Part shown: positions 20,825-29,802 of the stretch, piece after piece
Layout: every line of letters begins with the position of its first letter
How positions within the stretch are numbered: position 1 is the stretch's first letter
Source of the DNA: Spirulina sp. CS-785/01
Lineage (GTDB): Bacteria; Cyanobacteriota; Cyanobacteriia; Cyanobacteriales; Spirulinaceae
Direction of reading: 5' to 3'
DNA: 45,206 nt
NCBI RefSeq assembly: GCF_028330525.1
Contig: NZ_JAQMSD010000127.1
Location: forward strand, 1 to 45,206
The notes under the pieces: generated by a model
Told to the model about the DNA's origin: nothing
What the model saw: the letters and a program-made list of their open reading frames with translations, nothing else
Database searches by the model: none
Program-made: the position numbers and the translations under genes

Positions 20825-22219
20825 ATGAGTGAAGTTGTCATTTCCTTAAAAAATATCTCCAAATGCTTTAAACGCTATCATCGCCCTGTTGATCGCCTCA
20901 AAGAGCTATTATTTCCTGGAAAAAGCCGCGCCGAGCTTTTCTGGGCTTTACAAAATATTGACCTAGAAGTCCTCCGAGGTCAAACCGTAGGAGTCGTGGG
21001 ACGGAATGGCTCAGGAAAAAGCACCTTACTGCAAATTATCGCCGGAACACTCACCGCCACCTCTGGAACAGTTCAAGTGAATGGCCGAGTATCCGCACTC
21101 CTAGAACTGGGAAGCGGCTTCAACCCAGAATTTACAGGTCGGCAGAACGTTTTTTTCAATGGTCGCCTCTTGGGATTGACTCGGCAGGAGATTGAAGCTA
21201 AATTTGACGATATTGCCAAATTTGCCGACATTGGCAGCTTTATCGACCAACCCGTGAAAACCTATTCTAGCGGGATGTTCGTCCGATTAGCCTTCGCCGT
21301 CGCCATCAACGTAGAACCGGATATTCTCGTTGTTGATGAAGCTTTAGCCGTCGGTGACGAAGCCTTCCAGCGTCAATGCTTCGGTAAACTGAGAGCCATT
21401 CAAGAAAGAGGAGGAACAATCTTTTTTGTTTCCCACGCTGCACCTTTAGTTGTAGAGTTATGTAATCATGCCATCTTACTCAATCAAGGCAACTTAATTT
21501 TATCCGGTTCACCCAAAGAAGTCGTGTCCCAATATCAAAGGTTAATTTACGCCCCCCTCCATCGACAACAAGCCATTTGTAATGAACTCTTATCCGCCAA
21601 GAGAAATGGTAAAGTTAGCTCCTTGAAGGGTAAAGTTAACCAGAATGGGAAAACCCGTTCTACAACATTGACCCTTGAAGAAAACAATGGAACTCAAGAG
21701 ACTATTGACTATTCCCAAGACTTTTATGATCCGACTCTCATTCCTAAAACGACATCTAACTATGAATCCAATGGAGCAAAAATCGAAAACCCTCACTTAA
21801 CCACATTACAAAATAGAAAAGTTAATGTAATTCGCCGTGGTCAAACGTACATTTATAAATATCAAGTCAAATTCTCTAAACAGGTTTATAATGTACGTTT
21901 CGGAATGATGCTCAAAACCTTAACTGGCTTAGAATTAGGAGGAGCAGTTTCTCATGATTTAGATCATGCGATAGATGTGGTTTATCCTGACCAAGTAATT
22001 CAGGTAGCCTTTAAATTCCGTTCGTCCTTACAACCTAATGTCTATTTTCTCAATGCAGGTGTAACGGGTTCTATAGGAGAAGGTGAAACATTTTTAGATC
22101 GGTGTTTAGATGCTGCCATGTTTAGAATACAACCAGAAGATAGTCTCTTAGAAACAGGGATTGTAGATTTTCAAGTTGAACAAAATATTACTCAACTGAA
22201 TCAATTTATAGAAGTGTAA
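20825..22219 (+). CDS. wzt: ABC-2 polysaccharide exporter ATP-binding protein (Wzt type)
   Basis: Energises export of a surface polysaccharide with the permease encoded downstream. The 464 residues hold an ABC domain with Walker A GRNGSGKST (59-67), signature YSSGM (147-151), Walker B ILVVDEAL (167-174) and switch His in FVSHA. The C-terminal domain (about 290-455, IRRGQTYIYKYQVKF to QVEQNITQLNQF) is of the Wzt_C carbohydrate-binding kind, which recognises the finished, capped chain. The start is ATG 20825; an ATG four bases earlier stops at once. It is separated from its permease by an inserted sulfotransferase gene only 10 bp away. Confidence 0.9.
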   Translation: MSEVVISLKNISKCFKRYHRPVDRLKELLFPGKSRAELFWALQNIDLEVLRGQTVGVVGRNGSGKSTLLQIIAGTLTATSGTVQVNGRVSALLELGSGFNPEFTGRQNVFFNGRLLGLTRQEIEAKFDDIAKFADIGSFIDQPVKTYSSGMFVRLAFAVAINVEPDILVVDEALAVGDEAFQRQCFGKLRAIQERGGTIFFVSHAAPLVVELCNHAILLNQGNLILSGSPKEVVSQYQRLIYAPLHRQQAICNELLSAKRNGKVSSLKGKVNQNGKTRSTTLTLEENNGTQETIDYSQDFYDPTLIPKTTSNYESNGAKIENPHLTTLQNRKVNVIRRGQTYIYKYQVKFSKQVYNVRFGMMLKTLTGLELGGAVSHDLDHAIDVVYPDQVIQVAFKFRSSLQPNVYFLNAGVTGSIGEGETFLDRCLDAAMFRIQPEDSLLETGIVDFQVEQNITQLNQFIEV

Positions 22220-22229
22220 TTTTTTTAAG

Positions 22230-23306
22230 ATGGGAGAAAATCAACTAATAACAAATAAGCTAATAATAACGGGAATGCACCGTTCTGGTACTTCGTTAAC
22301 AGCGTCTCTTTTACAAAATTCTGGTGTTAATTTAGGTACAAATTTTTTAGAGATTAAGCATGGCAATGTAAAGGGACATTTTGAGAACATAGATTTTTAT
22401 GAATTTCATCGAAATGTATTGTTTTCAATCGGGTTAAGTCCGGATGGATGGACTACTGAAAATAAAATTATAGTTCCTGAACAGTTTGTTGCAGATGCTA
22501 AAGCATTAATTGAAAAGTACAATGTTCCACCGATTTGGGGATGGAAAGACCCTAGAACTACGCTGTTTTTAGATTTTTGGGAAAGTTTAATACCAGATGC
22601 AAAATTTTTGTTCATCTATCGTTCTCCTTGGGAAGTTGTTGATTCGTTATATCGTAGAGGAGATATAACTTTTATCAAAAATCCTAACTTTGCTATTCAC
22701 ACTTGGTATAATTATAATAGAATTATATTAAACTTTTTTAGAAAGAATTCTAAAAAAAGTTTGTTATTAAAACTCGATAAAATAATCCAAAACCCAAATA
22801 ACTTGATCTCAAAAATTAATCAACATTTTAATCTTCAGCTTGAATTAAAAGAGAATGTATATGAAAGTTCTTTACTGAATCGTTCAGTTAAAAATACTCA
22901 TCGTCCCACTTTAGTAAAGCTTTATTTTCCAGAAGTTTTTGACCTGTATTGTACACTCGAAAAAGAGATAGGAGAAAACATTGAGGTGTTGACTAAAAAT
23001 GAATCTTCTTCATTAGTTGAAACTGGTGATATATCACTCTACAAAAAATGGGTGTTACAAGATTGGTCAGATAAAAGAAGGATAGAATACGCTTACAAAA
23101 ATAGTCAAACACAATTGCAGGAAACTCAAGCACAATTGCAGGAAACTCAGGCACAATTACATAGTGAATTATTGCAATGTCAAGCTATAATTAGAGGGAT
23201 GGAGAGCAGTAAATTTTGGCAGCTTAGAGAACTGTGGTTTTTCTTAAAGAAAAAATTAAGTTTTTTCTCCGTTTTTTTTCAAGGAAACCAAAAAAATAAG
23301 ACATGA
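22230..23306 (+). CDS. Sulfotransferase-family protein with C-terminal coiled coil
   Basis: A 358-residue protein. GMHRSGTSLTASLLQNSG (15-32) is the 5'-phosphosulfate-binding loop of PAPS-dependent sulfotransferases, and FLFIYRSPWEVVDSLYRR (about 128-145) is the 3'-phosphate site. It probably sulfates the polysaccharide exported by the flanking ABC transporter, though some relatives in such clusters have other roles. Residues about 290-320 form a coiled coil made of a repeated LQETQAQ unit, encoded by 21-bp direct repeats (23111-23160). It is AT-rich compared with the housekeeping genes. The position between the ABC ATPase and permease genes is unusual. Confidence 0.78.
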   Translation: MGENQLITNKLIITGMHRSGTSLTASLLQNSGVNLGTNFLEIKHGNVKGHFENIDFYEFHRNVLFSIGLSPDGWTTENKIIVPEQFVADAKALIEKYNVPPIWGWKDPRTTLFLDFWESLIPDAKFLFIYRSPWEVVDSLYRRGDITFIKNPNFAIHTWYNYNRIILNFFRKNSKKSLLLKLDKIIQNPNNLISKINQHFNLQLELKENVYESSLLNRSVKNTHRPTLVKLYFPEVFDLYCTLEKEIGENIEVLTKNESSSLVETGDISLYKKWVLQDWSDKRRIEYAYKNSQTQLQETQAQLQETQAQLHSELLQCQAIIRGMESSKFWQLRELWFFLKKKLSFFSVFFQGNQKNKT

Positions 23307-23334
23307 ACAAGATTAATTTTTGAGGAAAAAGCAA

Positions 23335-24195
23335 TTGGTCAAAGTTTTCAAAAAGCTAATGGATCAGAAAAATCTAGAAAAACCCAATTTTCTAGTCACT
23401 CAACACTGGCGATCGCAGTTTAGTTTATTGCGATCACTCGTGCGACGAGATTTAGAAGCTAGATATAAAGGTTCAGTTTTTGGCAATCTTTGGCCTCTCC
23501 TCAATCAACTTTCTCAGCTACTGATCTATACTTATGTTTTCTCCATCATCTTACAAGTAAAACTAGACTTAAAGGGGGTGTCCAGCAATACTGATATTAC
23601 CTTTGGATTATGGCTATTTGCAGGTCTTTTACCTTGGATTGCCTTTATTACAGGGTTAACCCAAGCAGCTACTTCTGTTATTGCACAAACGAATCTAGTA
23701 AAAAAAGTGGTGTTTCCTCTTTCACTATTACCTCTTGTTCCAGTCTTATCTAGCTTAATAGAAAGTGCTTTTGGGTTAGCGGCTTTAATTATATTAGTAG
23801 CAATGTCCTCCAAAACTCTTCCTGTAACTTTAGCTTTACTTCCTCTAGTCTGGATAATACAAGTCTTATTTACTGCAGGATTAGGATACTTAACCGCAGC
23901 CCTCACAGTGTTTCTGCGAGATATTCCCCAAACCTTGGGGGTTTTGCTGAATCTTTGGTTTTACTTAACCCCCATTGTGTATCCTGCTGAGGTTATTCCA
24001 GTCCAGTTTCGAGATTGGGTGTTGCGCTTGAATCCTATAGCTGCGATCGCGCAGATCTATCGAGACATTGTTTTAGTCGGTGAAATCAACCATTGGCAAG
24101 AATGGGGGATTACTTTTGTGATATCATGCCTAGTGTTTTCTTTAGGACTATGGGTTTATCAGCGTTTACGTCCCGCCTTTGCTGATGTGTTATAG
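23335..24195 (+). CDS. wzm: ABC-2 polysaccharide exporter permease (Wzm type)
   Basis: About 286 residues with six hydrophobic spans. RSLVRRDLEARYKGSVFGNLWPLLNQL is the conserved cytosolic N-terminal helix of ABC-2 permeases, and the end IAAIAQIYRDIVLVGE ... GLWVYQRLRPAFADVL is typical of Wzm/TagG. With the ATPase it moves a lipid-linked polysaccharide across the plasma membrane. No ATG is well placed. I choose the TTG at 23335 because GAGGA lies eight bases before it. TTG 23320 and ATG 23374 (MDQKNLE) are in the same frame and possible. Two HIP1 sites occur within it, the last until beyond 28.9 kb. Confidence 0.88.
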   Translation: MVKVFKKLMDQKNLEKPNFLVTQHWRSQFSLLRSLVRRDLEARYKGSVFGNLWPLLNQLSQLLIYTYVFSIILQVKLDLKGVSSNTDITFGLWLFAGLLPWIAFITGLTQAATSVIAQTNLVKKVVFPLSLLPLVPVLSSLIESAFGLAALIILVAMSSKTLPVTLALLPLVWIIQVLFTAGLGYLTAALTVFLRDIPQTLGVLLNLWFYLTPIVYPAEVIPVQFRDWVLRLNPIAAIAQIYRDIVLVGEINHWQEWGITFVISCLVFSLGLWVYQRLRPAFADVL

Positions 24196-24277
24196 ATTAG
24201 ACAATATAATATTGTCTCCGGATTCTTAGAGTCTTCAATGAAACAATAGTAAGAAACACTGAAGTAAAAATCTTTAA

Positions 24278-26098
24278 ATGAACGGAAATAACCTACCCCA
24301 CAAACTTCAAAAGCTCAAATCTGTTGTCAAAGAACAGGGAGTATACGGAGCTACCGTTTTTCTTTATCAACGCTTTCTGTCTCGCTTCAAAACAGACACC
24401 ATTAACCTTGACAATCACCAAAAATACCAAATATGGCTAGAGAAAAACTCTTTGAAGGAATCTGATCTTGAAGTCTATCGGCAAGACATTGAAAGTTGGC
24501 ATAATCTCCCTAAATTTTCCATTATTATGCCTGTATATAATGTGGAAACTCAATTGTTAAAAAAAGCTATAGACTCAGTTAAAAATCAGATATATCCCCA
24601 TTGGGAACTCTGTATTGCTGATGACGCTTCACCTTCACCTCATATTCGTCCACTGTTGGAACATTATAGTCAAATAGATTCTCGTATTAAAATAGTTTTT
24701 CGAGAAACCAATGGTAATATATCTGCTGCTAGCAACTCAGCACTAGCAATTGCAACAGGAGATTATATTGCTCTTCTAGATCATGATGATGAAATCACAA
24801 TTGACGCTTTATATCACAATGCTAAATTAATCAACGAGCATCCTGATGCTGATTTTATTTACAGTGATGAAGATAAAATAAATATTCAAGGGATTAGGAC
24901 TGATCCCTTCTTTAAACCAGATTGGTCTCCCGACTATTTTCATGCTTGTATGTACACCTGTCATTTAGGTGTATATAGAAAACAGTTAATCGATTTAATT
25001 GGTGGTTTTCGTAGTGAATATGATGGAGCGCAAGATTATGACCTTGTTCTGAGAGTAGTAGAAAATACCTCAAAAATTTATCATATTCCTCGTGTTTTAT
25101 ATCACTGGAGAACTATCCCTTCTTCGGCAGCATCAGGTGAAAAAGCAAAACCTTGGGCTTATCAATCAGCTCGAAAATCTCTAGAAGCCATGATTCAACG
25201 TAGTACATATCCAGGTTTTTTAGAAGATAGCTCTTTTCCTGGATTTTTTCGAGTTAGACGAAAATTTGACCCTAACAATTTAGTCAGTATTGTTATTCCA
25301 AGTGCAGGAAAAACAATAGAAACTCCTAAAGGATATTTACAGCTTTTAGAAAATTGTATTAATAGTATTAATCAAAAAAGTACATATAAAAACTTTGAAT
25401 TTGTTGTGGTTGATGGTTATAACGTTCCTGATGCTACTCTAGAAAAAATAACTGCCTCTAATGTTAAATTAGTTCGTTGTGATAAACCTTTCAACCTTTC
25501 CATGAGAATTAATTTAGGAGTACAGCATGCTCAAGGTGAGTTTGTCATTCTGCTGAATGATGATACAGAAGTTATTACACCAGATTGGATTGAATCAATG
25601 CTCGAATTTGCTCAACAAGAAGAAATTGGTGCTGTAGGAGCAAAACTATTATTCCCAAATCACACCATACAACATTCCGGAGTTGCTATATTAGGAGGTA
25701 ATCCGGGTCATGTTTTTTATGGATTGGATGCCAACCACCCGGGTTATTTCTTGTCTAATATGGTTAACCGTAACTATTTCGCTGTTACAGGTGCTTGTTT
25801 AATGATGCGTCGTAGCTTATATATAGAGTTAGGAGGGTTTGATGAAGAATTTCCGTTACACTATAACGACGTAAATTTATGCTTAAATGCTCATAAGGCT
25901 GGTTATCGAAACATAGTTACACCTTATGCAAAATTATATCATTATGAATCAGTCAGTAAGGAAAAAAGCGTAGCTCCAGAGGAATGGAATAAACTCAATC
26001 AACGATGGGGACAATATTTTCAATCTCTTGGAGGAGATCCTTATTATAATGTTAACTTATCAAATGATGCCTATTTCTCTATTGATTTGAAGACATGA
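24278..26098 (+). CDS. Glycosyltransferase with two GT2 (GT-A) domains
   Basis: A 606-residue cytosolic enzyme with tandem GT2 folds. The first (about 77-310) begins FSIIMPVYNVETQLLKKAIDSV and has the nucleotide-sugar DXD-type site LLDHDDEIT and SDEDK. The second (about 330-600) begins LVSIVIPSAGKTI, has the site LLNDDTEVI, and ends with the helical GGFDEEFPLHYNDVNLCL acceptor-side motif. Two active sites suggest alternate addition of two sugars, as in polymerising O-antigen enzymes. It lies in the same orientation as the exporter genes. It is AT-rich and has no HIP1 site. Confidence 0.87.
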   Translation: MNGNNLPHKLQKLKSVVKEQGVYGATVFLYQRFLSRFKTDTINLDNHQKYQIWLEKNSLKESDLEVYRQDIESWHNLPKFSIIMPVYNVETQLLKKAIDSVKNQIYPHWELCIADDASPSPHIRPLLEHYSQIDSRIKIVFRETNGNISAASNSALAIATGDYIALLDHDDEITIDALYHNAKLINEHPDADFIYSDEDKINIQGIRTDPFFKPDWSPDYFHACMYTCHLGVYRKQLIDLIGGFRSEYDGAQDYDLVLRVVENTSKIYHIPRVLYHWRTIPSSAASGEKAKPWAYQSARKSLEAMIQRSTYPGFLEDSSFPGFFRVRRKFDPNNLVSIVIPSAGKTIETPKGYLQLLENCINSINQKSTYKNFEFVVVDGYNVPDATLEKITASNVKLVRCDKPFNLSMRINLGVQHAQGEFVILLNDDTEVITPDWIESMLEFAQQEEIGAVGAKLLFPNHTIQHSGVAILGGNPGHVFYGLDANHPGYFLSNMVNRNYFAVTGACLMMRRSLYIELGGFDEEFPLHYNDVNLCLNAHKAGYRNIVTPYAKLYHYESVSKEKSVAPEEWNKLNQRWGQYFQSLGGDPYYNVNLSNDAYFSIDLKT

Positions 26099-26175
26099 GC
26101 AAATTTATGGAAAGAAGGAGTTTAGTCTTTTTTATTTTTATCACAAATTAAGAAAGTTAGGAGTAATTAAAATCA

Positions 26176-27405
26176 ATGACTGGACAATGTAGATTTTGTA
26201 AAACCAAGCTAGAAGAAGTTTTCGCGGATTTAGGAATGTCGCCACTAGCAAATGCGTATTTAAAACCAGAAGACATTCAAGGTGCGGAAAAATTTTACCC
26301 TTTGCGGGCTTATGTCTGCAACAACTGTTATTTAGTTCAACTTGATGAATTAGAAAGTCCGGAAGAAATTTTTAGTAATTACGCCTACTTTTCTTCCTTC
26401 TCGGATAGTTGGTTGAAGCATTGTCAAGAGTATGTAGAACAAGCGATTAAGCAATTAAATTTAGATTCTCAGAGTCAGGTGATTGAACTTGCTAGTAATG
26501 ATGGTTATTTATTACAATATTTTAAGAAAAAAAATATTGAAGTTTTAGGAGTAGAGCCAGCCGCTAATGTAGCTCAGATTGCAACAGATAAAGGTATACC
26601 TACAATAGTTAAATTTTTTGGTGAAAAAATAGCAAAAGACTTAGAAAAAGATGGCTATAAAGCTGATCTTCTGATCGCGAATAATGTAATGGCTCATGTT
26701 CCTGATTTAAATGATTTTATCAAGGGAATGAAAGTAATTTTAAAATCTACAGGAGTTATTACTATTGAATTTCCTCATTTACTGAACTTAATGCAAAAAA
26801 ATCAGTTTGATACAATTTACCATGAGCATTTTTCTTATTTTTCATTAACTACAGTAGAAACCATCTTTTTACATCATCAACTCAAAATTTTTGATGTAGA
26901 ACAATTATCCACTCATGGTGGTTCTTTGAGGATTTATGCTAGTCATATTGAAGATAATACAAAACACAAAACTACTCGTTTTGAAAATTTAAAGAAAGTA
27001 GAAGAAAAGTATAAAATTCAAGACTTGAAATCTTATCATTTTTTTCAAGAACAAGTCAAAGAAACGAAACGCTCAATATTAGAATTTTTAATTCAAGTAA
27101 AACGCGAAGGGAAGTCAATTGTTGCTTATGGTGCTCCAGCCAAAGGAAATACTCTTTTGAACTACTGCGGAATTCGATCTGATTTCATCGACTTTACTGT
27201 AGATCGTAGTCCTTATAAACAAGGATTGTACTTACCCGGAACTCATATTCTTATTAAGCATCCGGATCAAATTAAAGCAGTTAAACCTGATTATGTTATG
27301 ATTCTGCCTTGGAATTTAACACAAGAAATTATGCAGCAAATTTCTTATATTCGAGACTGGGGAGGAAAGTTTGTTGTACCTATTCCTGAAATTAAAGTTT
27401 ATTAA
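26176..27405 (+). CDS. NDP-sugar C-methyltransferase
   Basis: A 409-residue protein of three parts: an N-terminal zinc-binding module with Cys5, Cys8, Cys48 and Cys51 (CRFC and CNNC), a Rossmann SAM domain (VIELASNDGYLLQYF and VLGVEPA, about 104-130), and a C-terminal domain (AYGAPAKGNTLLNYCGI). This order (Methyltransf_13, _23, _14) is that of the TylC3/TcaB9 type, which methylates C-3 of 4-keto-6-deoxy sugars to give branched sugars. The next two genes encode an epimerase and a reductase, so they likely act in sequence on the same nucleotide sugar. The start is ATG 26176, with GGAG a little upstream. Confidence 0.86.
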   Translation: MTGQCRFCKTKLEEVFADLGMSPLANAYLKPEDIQGAEKFYPLRAYVCNNCYLVQLDELESPEEIFSNYAYFSSFSDSWLKHCQEYVEQAIKQLNLDSQSQVIELASNDGYLLQYFKKKNIEVLGVEPAANVAQIATDKGIPTIVKFFGEKIAKDLEKDGYKADLLIANNVMAHVPDLNDFIKGMKVILKSTGVITIEFPHLLNLMQKNQFDTIYHEHFSYFSLTTVETIFLHHQLKIFDVEQLSTHGGSLRIYASHIEDNTKHKTTRFENLKKVEEKYKIQDLKSYHFFQEQVKETKRSILEFLIQVKREGKSIVAYGAPAKGNTLLNYCGIRSDFIDFTVDRSPYKQGLYLPGTHILIKHPDQIKAVKPDYVMILPWNLTQEIMQQISYIRDWGGKFVVPIPEIKVY

Positions 27406-27410
27406 TTGCA

Positions 27411-27953
27411 ATGCTTTTTCAAGAGATTCCCTTAAAAGGTGCTTATATTGTTGATCTAGACTTTAAAAAAGATGAGCGAGGTTTTTTCGCTCGTAGCTAT
27501 TGTTGGGATGAATTTGAACAAAATGGTTTAAATCCCTGCATAGTACAATGTAATATTTCCTTTAATTTAAAAAAAGGAACAGTTCGAGGAATGCACTTTC
27601 AAAGAAAACCAAAACCAGAACCTAAATTAGTTCGTTGTGATCAAGGTTCTATATATGATGTGATTATCGATTTACGCTACAATTCACCTACATATTGTCA
27701 ATGGTTTGGAATGGAGCTAGATTCTAGAAGTTATCGAAGTATTTACATTCCGGATGGTTTTGCTCATGGTTTTCAAACTTTAGAAGATAATAGTCAAGTA
27801 TTTTACCAAATGGGTGAACGTTATGCTCCTGAATACGCATCGGGAGTGCGTTGGAATGATAATGCTTTTTCTATAGTCTGGCCACTGCCTGTAACCTGCA
27901 TTTCATCCAAAGATAATAGTTATCCTAATTTTATACCTGAAAATCTTTATTAA
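27411..27953 (+). CDS. rmlC: dTDP-4-dehydrorhamnose 3,5-epimerase-like protein
   Basis: A 180-residue cupin of the RmlC family. GTVRGMHFQ holds the catalytic base His62, YIPDGFAHGFQTLEDNSQVFYQM holds the matching tyrosine (132), and VRWND follows. It epimerises C-3, C-5 or both in 4-keto-6-deoxy nucleotide sugars. Beside a C-methyltransferase it is more likely part of a branched-sugar pathway than of plain rhamnose synthesis, so the symbol describes the family. It starts five bases after the methyltransferase stop, which indicates co-transcription. No RmlA or RmlB is present in the window; the precursor must come from elsewhere. Confidence 0.85.
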   Translation: MLFQEIPLKGAYIVDLDFKKDERGFFARSYCWDEFEQNGLNPCIVQCNISFNLKKGTVRGMHFQRKPKPEPKLVRCDQGSIYDVIIDLRYNSPTYCQWFGMELDSRSYRSIYIPDGFAHGFQTLEDNSQVFYQMGERYAPEYASGVRWNDNAFSIVWPLPVTCISSKDNSYPNFIPENLY

Positions 27954-27965
27954 ATTCTTTCTACT

Positions 27966-28874
27966 ATGAAAACCGTGTTAGTCACTGGAGGAAGTGGTTT
28001 TGTAGGACATTATACATTACGTAAATTGCTAGACAAAGGCTATGATGTTCATGTAGTCACTCGAAACAAGACTGGTCAGCAGTTTCCTTCTGAAGTAACT
28101 CTTCATTATTGCGATCTACAAAACGTTCAACAGCAAATTCAACTTTTCCAAAGTTTTTCTTTTTCGCACTTGTTGCATTTTGCTTGGTATACTGTACCCC
28201 AAAAATACTGGTCATCTTCTGAGAACCTCAACTGGGTTCAAGTCAGTATTAATTTAGTACAAAACTTTGTAAAGTCTGGAGGTCAAAGGATTGTATGTGC
28301 GGGTACTTGTGCAGAATATGACTGGTCTTATGGATATTGTTCCGAGTATCTTACACCTCAGTTACCTAATACACTTTATGGCACTTGTAAAAATAGTCTT
28401 CGAGTCATTCTAGAACAGTATTGTAAAGAAAAAAATATTAGTCTTGCTTGGGGACGTATTTTTTTCTTATATGGCCCTCATGAACCTCAACAAAAATTAA
28501 TTCCTTCTACTATTAACTCATTATTAAACGGTGAGTTTGCCTATTGTACTCACGGGAATCAAATCCGAGATTTCTTATATGTTGAAGATGTTGCTGATGC
28601 CTTTGTTGCTTTGCTGGATAGTGAGGTACAGGGGTCAGTCAATATTGGTTCTGGACAGCCTATTGCAATCAAAGAAGTAGTAGAGAAAATTGGTGATTTA
28701 CTAGGGAGTAAATCATTAATACAATTAGGAGCTATTGCATCTCGTCCTAATGAGTCTCCTCTTCTTGTAGCTAATACAAAACGTTTAATTGAAGAAGTCA
28801 ATTTTCGTCCAAAAACTTCTTTACTTGAAGGTTTAGATTTAACTATCAATTGGTGGAGACAATTGCAGCAATAG
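27966..28874 (+). CDS. NAD-dependent epimerase/dehydratase (NDP-sugar reductase-like SDR)
   Basis: A 302-residue extended short-chain dehydrogenase. It has the NAD(P) loop TGGSGFVG (7-14), AGTCAEYDW in the catalytic serine/threonine position, the active pair Tyr138 and Lys142 in YGTCKNSL, and GRIFFLYGPHE and RDFLYVEDVADA, typical of nucleotide-sugar enzymes. After C-methylation and epimerisation, a 4-keto reduction would finish the branched deoxysugar, so I favour a 4-ketoreductase role; a 4-epimerase remains possible. It lies 12 bp after the epimerase gene and ends the operon, with a minus-strand gene converging after it. Confidence 0.82.
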   Translation: MKTVLVTGGSGFVGHYTLRKLLDKGYDVHVVTRNKTGQQFPSEVTLHYCDLQNVQQQIQLFQSFSFSHLLHFAWYTVPQKYWSSSENLNWVQVSINLVQNFVKSGGQRIVCAGTCAEYDWSYGYCSEYLTPQLPNTLYGTCKNSLRVILEQYCKEKNISLAWGRIFFLYGPHEPQQKLIPSTINSLLNGEFAYCTHGNQIRDFLYVEDVADAFVALLDSEVQGSVNIGSGQPIAIKEVVEKIGDLLGSKSLIQLGAIASRPNESPLLVANTKRLIEEVNFRPKTSLLEGLDLTINWWRQLQQ

Positions 28875-28939
28875 CCCTAAGAAAAAAATGTGCTTAGTTT
28901 GATTAACATAGGATTGAGTTGTCTTTAGTAGATTCAAGA

Positions 28940-29647
28940 TTAATCCTCCTCCTGAGACGAAGACCGATCGCGGTTAAAAAAACGATCTAGAATGGCGGCT
29001 CGTAAGGTTGGGGATAACTCTACGGATTCGCTGGAGGCGAGGGGAGCTTCAACTTGTTGATCAGGTAAAAAGAGGTCAGTAGTTCGTTCTGGGGGGTCAT
29101 CGACGGCTTCTCCGGAAATGGGGAGAAGGGGCTGTTCTAGCTTGGCTAGAATCTCTCTGGGGACTTCTTGACTAGCTTGGTATTCCCAATGACAGAGGAA
29201 AAAAGAGAAAATAACACTCCCCATGCGCACCCGATCGCCGTCTTGTAATAAAATGCGATCGCGCATCGGCTCTTGATTCACATAAGTCCCATTCTTACTC
29301 TCCAAATCGTACAAATAAAACCCCTGTTCGCGGACATACTGCAAAGCAGCATGATAACGAGACAAATAGTGATCTTGCAGGGAAATAGAAACTTTTTGTC
29401 CCCGGCCAATTGTCCAAATATTCTGACCTTGAAAGAGCTTCCCAGTCCCTTGAGACAATAAATTAGTAATTAAATAAATATTTTGGTGTTCAATCACCCC
29501 CAGAATATACTTATAACGATAGGGAACTCGATTAAAGGTAAAATCCGGGGACTGCTCCAGTTGTAGAATTTCATTCAATAACCCCTGATTATGTTGATAT
29601 AACTTAACAAACACCTGATATAAACCGAGTTTTTCTTGCAGTTCCAT
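28940..29647 (-). CDS. FHA-domain protein
   Basis: A phosphothreonine-reader protein of about 235 residues. The FHA domain (about 80-150) has all key positions: GR in IGRGQKVSISL, S..H in LSRYHAALQY, N.T..N in SKNGTYVNQ, and the closing strands RVRMGSVIFSF. Before it is a helical region of about 70 residues (LYQHNQGLLNEILQLEQSP) and after it a disordered acidic tail (RSSSQEED). It likely recruits a target phosphorylated by a Ser/Thr kinase. I use ATG 29647; an upstream GTG at 29662 is also in frame. Convergent with the sugar gene. Confidence 0.82.
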   Translation of the reverse strand: MELQEKLGLYQVFVKLYQHNQGLLNEILQLEQSPDFTFNRVPYRYKYILGVIEHQNIYLITNLLSQGTGKLFQGQNIWTIGRGQKVSISLQDHYLSRYHAALQYVREQGFYLYDLESKNGTYVNQEPMRDRILLQDGDRVRMGSVIFSFFLCHWEYQASQEVPREILAKLEQPLLPISGEAVDDPPERTTDLFLPDQQVEAPLASSESVELSPTLRAAILDRFFNRDRSSSQEED

Positions 29648-29802
29648 CACTTTGAATTCCACTTATTTTATGGGTCGCACATCAAACTAATACTAAGAGA
29701 GGAATAGAGGACAGGAACAATATCAGACTAATTCCCAGAAAATTGAATACAATGAACGTCTTAGGAAGTCATCTTCCCCTAAGTTCATTGAATTGTAACA
29801 TC

